This document shows positions 54,801 to 60,693 of a stretch of 64,000 nt of DNA, in pieces. The notes beneath the pieces were generated by a model, which was given only the letters and a program-made list of their open reading frames with translations, made no database searches and had not been told where the DNA came from. The stretch lies in NCBI GenBank assembly GCA_947457395.1, contig CANGVA010000001.1, positions 124,001 through 188,000 on the forward strand. The letters are read 5' to 3'. The number at the start of each line of letters is the position of its first letter. The first letter of the stretch is position 1. A program made the position numbers and the translations under genes. This stretch comes from Bacteroidota bacterium. GTDB lineage: Bacteria; Bacteroidota; Bacteroidia; UKL13-3.

Positions 54801-56564
54801 ACCATAACAGTTACAAGTACCGGGACTTATTTTGTAAAAGTAACCAACGGTACACAAATGGCTTTTGATACCGTAATTATTACTGTTACCACTATCAATA
54901 AAAATGTAACACTGAATGGCAATACGTTCACAGCCGTTGATTCCACAGCTACCTACCAGTGGTTAGATTGTGCAAACAACAATGCAATCATTCCAAATGC
55001 AACCAGCCGCTCACTCACTGTTCAAGGTTGTGCAGGACAATCCTTTAACTACGCGGTAGTATTAAGTAAAAATGGATGTGTGGACACTTCAGCTTGCCAA
55101 CTAATTACAGTAAATTGGGGACAAGTTGGGCTAGATATTAATGGGGAGGCTATAGACGATCAATCCGGCTATTCTGTTTCTTTATCTGCTGATGGTAAAA
55201 TACTTGCAGTTGGAGCTCGCGGAAATAGCAATAATGCAGGCCATGTAAGGGTATATGCTTGGAATGGCGCTGCTTGGGTGCAGCGGGGTAGCGATATTGA
55301 TGGAGAAGCAGTGGGCGATAGATCAGGCTCTTCTGTATCACTTTCTGCAAATGGTGAAATTGTAGCTATTGGAGCTCCCCTAAATCGTGGTAACTTATTA
55401 AATTCAGGACATGTACGCGTTTATGCGTGGAATGGTACCACTTGGGTGCAGCGGGGTAACGATATTGATGGGGAAGTAGCGCAAGATCAATCAGGCTATT
55501 CAGTTTCAATTTCAGCCAATGGTGATATTGTAGCTATTGGTGCAATACTTAATGATGGAAATGGCGATCTATCAGGCCATGTAAGGGTATATGTTTGGAA
55601 TGACACTGCTTGGGTGCAGCGGGGTAACGATATTGATGGGGAAGTAGCGTACGATCAATCAGGTTATTCCGTATCAATTTCAGCCAATGGGGATATTGTA
55701 GCTATAGGGGCACCTTACAATGATGGAAATGACTTTTTTTCAGGGCACGTAAGGGTATATGCTTGGAATGGAACTGTTTGGGTTCAACGCGGTAACGATA
55801 TTGATGGAGAGTCAGAAAGCGATGAATCAGGTTCTTCCGTTTCACTTTCAGCCAATGGAGAGGTAGTAGCTATTGGGGCATATTTAAACGATGGAAACGG
55901 TAATAATGCAGGCCATGTAAGGGTATATGCTTGGAATGGCACTGCTTGGGTGCAGCGGGGTGCTGATATAGATGGCGAAGCTGGAGATGATGGGTCAGGT
56001 GAGTCTGTTTCCCTTTCAGCCAATGGAGATATATTGGCTGTAGGGGCGCCATTCAATTCTGGAAACGGCTTCAGTGCAGGTCATGTAAGGGTATATGCCT
56101 GGAGTGGCAGTGCTTGGGTGCAGCGGGGTGCTGATATAGATGGCGAAGCTGCTAATGATAGGTCAGGTTGGCCTGTTTCCCTCTCCGCTAATGGAGAGGT
56201 AGTAGCTATTGGGGCATATTTAAACGATGGAAACGGAAATAATGCAGGCCATGTTCGTGTTTATAAACAATGTACCTTCGCTGTCGGTATTGAAGAACAA
56301 TCTATCGTATCATCGACTGCCGATAATAATAAATACAGAGTTTATCCGAACCCTACCACAGGTTTGTTCCGCATCAAAACAGAAGGCAATGAAACTGTTC
56401 AATCGGTAAGTGTTTACAACAGTGTAGGTGAACTGGTATTGAACCAACATATTACCGCTAACGACCAAGAACTGGATATGCAAAACCAACCTGTAGGTAT
56501 CTACTTTGTGCGCATTACAACAACAAATGGATATAGCACACAACGGTTGGTGATACAACACTAA
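51885..56564 (+). CDS. Giant T9SS-secreted protein with three seven-bladed propellers
   Basis: The 1,559-residue protein has a Sec signal ending TLLAQ. It then has seven divergent blade repeats (about 51970-53110), a Cys-rich linker, seven near-identical 56-residue repeats (53526-54664), an Ig-like segment and a copy of the linker, seven more repeats (55134-56261), and a T9SS type A sorting domain (YRVYPNPTTGLF to RLVIQH). Each repeat has SGxSVSLSANG(D/E)-x-(V/L)A(I/V)GA, then GHVRVYAWNG and WVQRG, as in FG-GAP/integrin-alpha-like blades with Asp-rich loops. I infer a surface protein that binds glycan or protein. A terminator follows at 56589. Confidence 0.88.
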   Translation: MKKQFYSLILTLFIISTSQTLLAQFSWQQSAPSISGLATDENEGAALSFAADGNTFATTSVNNGNTQNLQGRVRIFTKSGSNWVQKGGNLVGAANGDLFGRSVALDSTGNTIVVGAPYNDAGFGNFSSAGHVRVFSWVSGAWVQKGATLLADSARDNFGYSVSISYDGNTVAIGSPFRLNKGRVKVYRWVSGVWVQLGANLDGTNNLDGFGNAVSLDRTGNILAIGAPFNGSGGSEAGQVKIFNWNGTAWTQRGGNINGSASDYSGTNLSLSANGNRVAIGSPQDLILGGFGIARVFDFNGTAWAQAGSSLVSPHFADAWGDAIHISGDGSRLAVGARADVPGNERGRAQVFGWSGTNWLAVGDTLKGDSAGNEFGVAVALSYTGNSLLVGATRARGSAPFSGLVRTYEYTNNTCVATNSTINPTQCGGTFTSPSGKIYTVSGTYRDTIQNVAGCDSIITIILTINSINTTITLNGNTFTAVDSTATYQWLDCANNNAIIPNATSRSLTAQGCAGQSFNYAVVLSKNGCVDTSACQQLSLSLTQQGQDINGEAPNDESGGSVSLSANGRVMAIGAIRNSGNGTNAGHVRVYAWNGTAWVQRGSDIDGEAADDFSGWSVSLSANGDVVAIGAISNDGNGISAGHVRVYAWNGTVWVQRGNDIDGESESDQSGFSVSLSANGEVVAIGAYLNDGNGTNAGHVRVYAWNGTAWVQRGADINGEAAADLSGWSVSLSANGEILAIGAPYNNGNGTYAGHVRVYAWNGAAWVQRGADINGEAANDRSGQSVSLSANGDVVAIGAPFNDGNGISAGHVRVYAWNGTAWVQRGADIDGEAGDDGSGESVSLSANGDILAVGAPFNDGNGSTAGHVRVYAWSGSAWVQRGADIDGEAANDRSGQSVSLSANGDVVAIGAPFNDGNGTNAGHVRVYNFCNFERLVVHLGPDRSICGSAGSVVLDAGNPGSAYLWSTGATTQTITVTSTGTYFVKVTNGTQMAFDTVIITVTTINKNVTLNGNTFTAVDSTATYQWLDCANNNAIIPNATSRSLTVQGCAGQSFNYAVVLSKNGCVDTSACQLITVNWGQVGLDINGEAIDDQSGYSVSLSADGKILAVGARGNSNNAGHVRVYAWNGAAWVQRGSDIDGEAVGDRSGSSVSLSANGEIVAIGAPLNRGNLLNSGHVRVYAWNGTTWVQRGNDIDGEVAQDQSGYSVSISANGDIVAIGAILNDGNGDLSGHVRVYVWNDTAWVQRGNDIDGEVAYDQSGYSVSISANGDIVAIGAPYNDGNDFFSGHVRVYAWNGTVWVQRGNDIDGESESDESGSSVSLSANGEVVAIGAYLNDGNGNNAGHVRVYAWNGTAWVQRGADIDGEAGDDGSGESVSLSANGDILAVGAPFNSGNGFSAGHVRVYAWSGSAWVQRGADIDGEAANDRSGWPVSLSANGEVVAIGAYLNDGNGNNAGHVRVYKQCTFAVGIEEQSIVSSTADNNKYRVYPNPTTGLFRIKTEGNETVQSVSVYNSVGELVLNQHITANDQELDMQNQPVGIYFVRITTTNGYSTQRLVIQH
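53526..54664 (+). repeat. Seven 168-bp tandem repeats, second propeller
   Basis: Units start near 53526, 53694, 53862, 54030, 54198, 54366 and 54534, with a period of exactly 168 bases (56 codons). Many stretches are identical at the DNA level, for example GCAGGCCATGTAAGGGTATA, while the loop codons vary. The last unit is cut short where the chain leaves the propeller. Confidence 0.9.
55134..56261 (+). repeat. Seven tandem repeats, third propeller
   Basis: Units start near 55134, 55293, 55461, 55629, 55797, 55965 and 56133. The first is 9 bases short; the rest keep the 168-base period. Sequences are very close to those of the second propeller, including the same loop variants, which points to recent block duplication or gene conversion. 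Confidence 0.9.
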
Positions 56565-56588
56565 GCAAACAACTCTATTTTTCTTGAT

Positions 56589-56617
56589 AAAGCGACTCTT
56601 TATGGGTCGCTTTTTTT
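56589..56617 (+). terminator. Terminator of the propeller gene
   Basis: AAAGCGAC / GTCGCTTT stem with a short loop and a run of seven T, 25 bases after the stop codon. Confidence 0.88.
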
Positions 56618-56710
56618 GTGTATAAGAACCAATAATAAGTGCAATAAAAAGTAATTGGTTGGTTACATCACAAGGCTAGGTTATCACAAAAAAAGAACAC
56701 AAGGTTGGGG

Positions 56711-56867
56711 TAATATTGAATCCATGTCAATGGATTACTTTAATGCAACGTACCATAGTTCTGCGGCAACTGTGGGACACATTGTAACCGTTTTGAATAA
56801 ACAAATCCTGCACCAGGTGCTCGGCCATGCGGCCTTTAAGGGTATTGAGGTTGAAGGTGTTTGGCAT
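56711..56867 (-). pseudogene. Remnant of a gene, N-terminal piece
   Basis: On the minus strand from an ATG at 56867 the sequence encodes MPNTFNLNTLKGRMAEHLVQ, then DLFIQNGYNV, which resembles the opening of nuclease-like proteins in Bacteroidota (KGxxAExLVxxLFxxxGYxV). The frame then becomes featureless and stops. A different frame a little further on encodes WIQYYP, which also occurs in the remnant at 58448-58587. I read this as a decayed, internally deleted gene; it could also be a very short real gene. Confidence 0.4.
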
Positions 56868-56959
56868 TTTGTTTTTTTTGCTAAAATAATATGCAGTATA
56901 AACAATCAATAATATCATTGTTTATAGTTGATATTTTTGTGAAAATGTAATATAAAAAT

Positions 56960-57724
56960 ATGTACCTGATGTATGTGGACGAGAGCGGTGATAGTGGTTT
57001 GATTAACAGCCCTACTAATTATTTCGTTTTATCAGCAATTGTGTTTCATGAATTACGTTGGAGAAACGTGCTTGAAAGCCTTGTTGCATTCAGAAGCTAT
57101 CTTAGAGACAGTAAAGGATTAAAGATTCGGGAAGAAATACATTCAGCACATTTTATTAATAATCCCGGAGACTTAGTTAGAATAAAAAGAAATGACCGTT
57201 TAGATATTCTTAAGAAATGTATTGATTGGCTGAATCAGCAACCGGATGTCAGTACGTTTAGTGTTGTAGTAGATAAAAGAAATAAACAAACGGATATATT
57301 TGACCTTGCATGGAATGCATTGATTAACAGGTTTGAGAATACAATAAGATATAAGAATTTTCCGGGCCCGCAAAATTCAGATGATAAGGGAATTATCTTG
57401 TCAGATAATACAGAAGGAAACAAATTGAGAACTTTGATAAGAAAAATGCGTCATTACAATAGCGTTCCAAACAGGAATGATATCTTTCCGGGAGGCTATA
57501 GAAATATGAACCTTATCAGCATTATTGAAGATCCGGTTTTTCGCGATTCGCAATATTCACTCATACATCAAATGAATGATGTTGTTGCATATTGCGCGAG
57601 GCAACTTTATGAGCCAAATGCATATATGAAAAAGAAAGGTGGCGTTAATTTTTACAAGCGACTTAATAATGTTGCATTAAAAGTGGCTAGCAAGCAAAAT
57701 GATATAGGTATAGTTTTGTTGTAA
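56960..57724 (+). CDS. DUF3800-family protein
   Basis: The 254-residue protein begins MYLMYVDESGDSG, the DUF3800 hallmark with Asp7, Glu8 and Asp11, and continues with YFVLSAIV. The later VDKRN, ILSDNTEGNK and QMNDVVAYC supply further acidic residues. The arrangement suggests an RNase H-like fold, but activity is unproven. The family is common on mobile and defence islands. It is flanked by gene remnants and an AT-rich cassette, in keeping with accessory DNA. Confidence 0.82.
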   Translation: MYLMYVDESGDSGLINSPTNYFVLSAIVFHELRWRNVLESLVAFRSYLRDSKGLKIREEIHSAHFINNPGDLVRIKRNDRLDILKKCIDWLNQQPDVSTFSVVVDKRNKQTDIFDLAWNALINRFENTIRYKNFPGPQNSDDKGIILSDNTEGNKLRTLIRKMRHYNSVPNRNDIFPGGYRNMNLISIIEDPVFRDSQYSLIHQMNDVVAYCARQLYEPNAYMKKKGGVNFYKRLNNVALKVASKQNDIGIVLL

Positions 57725-57746
57725 AAAAAAGGTAGCTTTCGCTACC
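57723..57746 (-). terminator. Terminator on the minus strand
   Basis: GGTAGC / GCTACC stem with a TTTC loop (GAAA on the minus strand). The A run on its left becomes a T tail on the minus strand, so it would end transcripts of the minus-strand gene that stops at 57872, 126 bases away. Confidence 0.6.
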
Positions 57747-57871
57747 GGATGAATCCTACTTTAAGGACTAGCCTTATTTCAGATTCACACCAAAATTATT
57801 AATAATTATTAATTAATTGCAAATAAATTACATAAATGCAATTATATCAGGTAGTTAGTATAGAGAAGGTC

Positions 57872-58393
57872 TTACTCTAACTCATACAAATTCGATGCCT
57901 GTTTCAAACCTGTTCTGTAGTACCAATTCTCTTTGCATAATACTTTAAATTTACTCCGGTATTTTATCAACTCACTTGCGTTCCAAGTATAAATTGCTGC
58001 ATCACGTTGCAAGTATTGTATGAAATATTTTATGGTGAACGGATGATATAAAATAGCCGAACGGTGTTTCAAAAGTTCACGATAAAAATAAAGCCATTTG
58101 GCCAATTCGTTTTCTTTAGGGGTTGGTGGTTTTAATTTTGGAAAAGGCAAGAGATTATATTTGGCTATATGTTCAGTACTTTCTTCGGCCTGTCGTGTAT
58201 GCACAGGGCCATACTTGCACCAATAGGTAAATGGATTTCGCAGGTATATTTCCACATCTTCCAGTTTACATTTACCTATACAGGTTACTTGATACGTATC
58301 GGGCATGGTGGATTTAAAATTGGTGAGCCATTGTTGAACTGCACATTGTTTATCGCTCAGTTGTTCTTCATCGTGTATACGTATATCATCCAT
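57872..58393 (-). CDS. Hypothetical protein, unknown family
   Basis: The ATG at 58393 is chosen over a GTG two codons upstream. The product (173 residues) has no signal peptide or membrane helix. It is rich in aromatic and charged residues, for example NPFTYWCKYGPVH and NELAKWLYFYRELLKHR, and is probably mostly helical. I do not recognise it. It lies in the accessory region, with a gene remnant just upstream. Confidence 0.55.
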   Translation of the reverse strand: MDDIRIHDEEQLSDKQCAVQQWLTNFKSTMPDTYQVTCIGKCKLEDVEIYLRNPFTYWCKYGPVHTRQAEESTEHIAKYNLLPFPKLKPPTPKENELAKWLYFYRELLKHRSAILYHPFTIKYFIQYLQRDAAIYTWNASELIKYRSKFKVLCKENWYYRTGLKQASNLYELE

Positions 58394-58399
58394 ATGCAC

Positions 58400-58789
58400 A
58401 AAATAAAGTTGTCAGGATGCAATGTATGTGCGAAGTGAAAGCAGCTTTCACTCATTCACCCCCAAAAAATAAATGGGCTGCAAAGGCAGCATATTCTTTT
58501 GTTCGTCTTTCATTTTCGGGTAGTACTGAATCCATAACTCAATAATGTAATCAAATGTAAGAAAATGTTCAGGAAGAAATATGACAAATAACTATCACAT
58601 ATATAATGAATTACCGTTGATAAGACATATCATGAAACCTATATTAGTGTATAAATATTAGTACACAATTTACAATAGCACATAAAGTTGAATTTTTGTA
58701 AACACTATATTACGATATTTTGCGTTAAAATTGTGAATTAGTATAAATTAAACCTCCTTAAAAAATCATTTGCTATAAATGCAACTAGA
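58400..58789. other. 390-base gap before the AT-rich cassette
   Basis: Apart from the remnant at 58448-58587 I see no gene. The part from 58600 to 58789 is very AT-rich and should contain the promoter of the cassette starting at 58790, but no TAnnTTTG with a matched TTG stands out. Confidence 0.45.
58448..58587 (-). pseudogene. Short coding remnant without a start
   Basis: A 45-codon minus-strand frame, ending with TGA at 58448, encodes PEHFLTFDYIIELWIQYYPK, then MKDEQKNMLPLQPIYFLG. It is open only back to a TAG near 58590 and lacks a good start codon. Composition and codon use look protein-like, so this is probably the C-terminal end of a gene truncated by rearrangement. The DNA around WIQYYP is about 18 of 21 bases identical to 56711-56731. 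Confidence 0.35.
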
Positions 58790-59566
58790 ATGACAAAAGT
58801 ATCTTATACAAAAGCACCTATTTCAGAACTCATCATTGGTATAAACTTTAATGAGCGTGTATTCAATGAAATACTTATACATAAGTTCATAAACAACTTT
58901 ATTTCAGAATATCCAAGGATAGAATATTTAACGCCTTTGCCCGATGAGAAATTAGAAAGTAATATAAACCTCTTAGTCTTCGATAACAACTCAACAAAAA
59001 GTGGAATTGTCCTACATAGACTTAGAAACGAGAATGGAAACGAACTAGTACAAATACAAGGCGATAAATTATACTTCAATTGGATAAGAACTGATGATAA
59101 AAATCCAGAAGGACAATATCAAGGCTTCTCTAAAAACTATAATGTTTTTAAAAAACTTTTAGCCTACTTATTCAAACACACATCAGAAGATATATTGAGT
59201 AAAATATCATATATTGATTTAACGTATCACGATAGAATAATTTGGACTGATTATATATCTGATTTATCAGAAATCGAGAATCTTTTGAATTTAAAATTGA
59301 ATATAAATATACTGAATCAATCTAAGTTAAATGTTTGTAATACTAGATTTATTAGCAAGCTAGAAGAGGGTAAAGGTTTTATAACACTATCTATAAATAC
59401 CGACTATTTGCATAACACACAAAATAAAATTCTTGGTGTCGAATGCTCAATTAAGGAATTTGAAATTACATCTGATATTGATGCAATGTTTGTCAAACTT
59501 AGAAATAGACAAAATACAATTTTTAAAAATATCATTAACAATAAAATACTAGAAAAATGGCAGTAG
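58790..59566 (+). CDS. TIGR04255-like family protein
   Basis: The 258-residue protein begins KVSYTKAPISELIIGINFNE, which fits the opening of the sporadically distributed TIGR04255 family (aPI-E-x-I-x-G-(I/L)-x-F). It has no signal or membrane helix, and its function is unknown. The DNA is visibly more AT-rich than the core genes. The stop overlaps the next start by 10 bases, so three genes (58790-60688) form a translationally coupled cassette. The family assignment is from pattern memory and could be wrong. Confidence 0.6.
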   Translation: MTKVSYTKAPISELIIGINFNERVFNEILIHKFINNFISEYPRIEYLTPLPDEKLESNINLLVFDNNSTKSGIVLHRLRNENGNELVQIQGDKLYFNWIRTDDKNPEGQYQGFSKNYNVFKKLLAYLFKHTSEDILSKISYIDLTYHDRIIWTDYISDLSEIENLLNLKLNINILNQSKLNVCNTRFISKLEEGKGFITLSINTDYLHNTQNKILGVECSIKEFEITSDIDAMFVKLRNRQNTIFKNIINNKILEKWQ

Positions 59567-60090
59567 CAGCATCACAACAACCGAAGCAAGTAGAAATACA
59601 CGCTCGTGTAAACTCTACTTTTCAGAAGTCATATGATTTAAAACATTCACAGTTATCATCTTTTATAGGATACGTAAATGTTTCAGATCTTAATATTAAG
59701 ACTTCAGATTTTAATTCGCTACAGAACAGTTTTGGCAATGTATTCGTAAATAGTAAAATAAATGATGCACTAGAAGCTGAATTGGATAGAATAAAAGCTG
59801 AAAATAATAAAAAACAAGAATACAGAGTATTCGTATCTAAGTCATTTTATCAACTCTTCAGTGAACTTAATTTTGAAGACGCTTCATTTGATATATATGA
59901 GACAGATATACATTTAACTATTAAACTTAATCAAAAAACATTTTTACGAATAAGCACATCGGCTAAAAATACCACAAAGGAGCCAACAGTTTTTGCTTAT
60001 TATGTAGATAAAAAAATGTTAATTAACGGAGCTGGTAGTATTGCAGATGTTATTACTGAGATTAAAACATTTATTCCGAAATCTACTTAA
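59557..60090 (+). CDS. Hypothetical protein, second gene of the AT-rich cassette
   Basis: The 177-residue protein has an N-terminal polar segment, a short helical region (NDALEAELDRIKAENNKKQE) and a strand-rich C-terminal half with YYVDKKMLINGAG. There is no signal or membrane helix, and I recognise no family. It overlaps the genes on both sides, so it is made together with them. Confidence 0.6.
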   Translation: MAVAASQQPKQVEIHARVNSTFQKSYDLKHSQLSSFIGYVNVSDLNIKTSDFNSLQNSFGNVFVNSKINDALEAELDRIKAENNKKQEYRVFVSKSFYQLFSELNFEDASFDIYETDIHLTIKLNQKTFLRISTSAKNTTKEPTVFAYYVDKKMLINGAGSIADVITEIKTFIPKST

Positions 60091-60688
60091 ATATCCTTGG
60101 CTTAGACTCGTACCACAAGGGTATTACAAGTATATTGATATTGAAGCGCTTAATAGCATTCATAAATATATGGTACGGAGATCGCTAGTTAAAAAACATG
60201 ACACATTCGATAAATTTGGTTTCGTTCGTCAAGAAGCATTGTTCATAGAAAAGAAAGAACAAGACTTTTTTCAACTATCCGTTAATTTACTTGGTTTATT
60301 CAGGCAGTACGATATTAAGTATCGCATTCAAGGTTTAGATAATTCAAAAAAACATAAAATAGACTGGACTAGTGGCGATTATTTTGCATTATCAAAATTT
60401 CAGCACTCTTGTTTTGATATTACTGTGCCGATATATATGAAAATTGAAGATATTCACAATAGAGTTATACCATTTGAAAAAACGATATCAAATAAAAAAA
60501 CTGAATGTATTGAGTGTATTTTAAAATTAACTCATAAGCCAACTTACGGTAATTACTGGCATTTTGAGTTTTGTGTATTAGAAGGGAAAGAACCTATTTC
60601 AGCGAGTAATACTGAATGGAAAAAAAAAGGTGTTAAAAAAATTATTGAACTTCACATGTCTACTGTGTTCTCAGAAAGTCCTATTTAA
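60047..60688 (+). CDS. Hypothetical protein, third gene of the AT-rich cassette
   Basis: The ATG at 60047 gives 213 residues and a 44-base overlap with the preceding gene; a later ATG near residue 40 (KYMVRRS) is an alternative if the overlap is not real. The protein is basic at the N terminus and mixed alpha/beta after that, with KKHKIDWTSGDYF and THKPTYGNYWHFEF. No family is recognised. It ends 5 bases from the convergent restriction-modification gene. Confidence 0.55.
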   Translation: MLLLRLKHLFRNLLKYPWLRLVPQGYYKYIDIEALNSIHKYMVRRSLVKKHDTFDKFGFVRQEALFIEKKEQDFFQLSVNLLGLFRQYDIKYRIQGLDNSKKHKIDWTSGDYFALSKFQHSCFDITVPIYMKIEDIHNRVIPFEKTISNKKTECIECILKLTHKPTYGNYWHFEFCVLEGKEPISASNTEWKKKGVKKIIELHMSTVFSESPI

Positions 60689-60693
60689 ATTAT

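Noticed and set aside
55150-55350. Minus-strand open frames within the propeller repeats
   Set aside because: They repeat with the 168-base period as mirror images of the real frame and have no independent features.
53526-56261. CRISPR-like regular repeats
   Set aside because: The period is 168 bases and divisible by three, the repeats are coding in one long frame, and there are no unique spacers.
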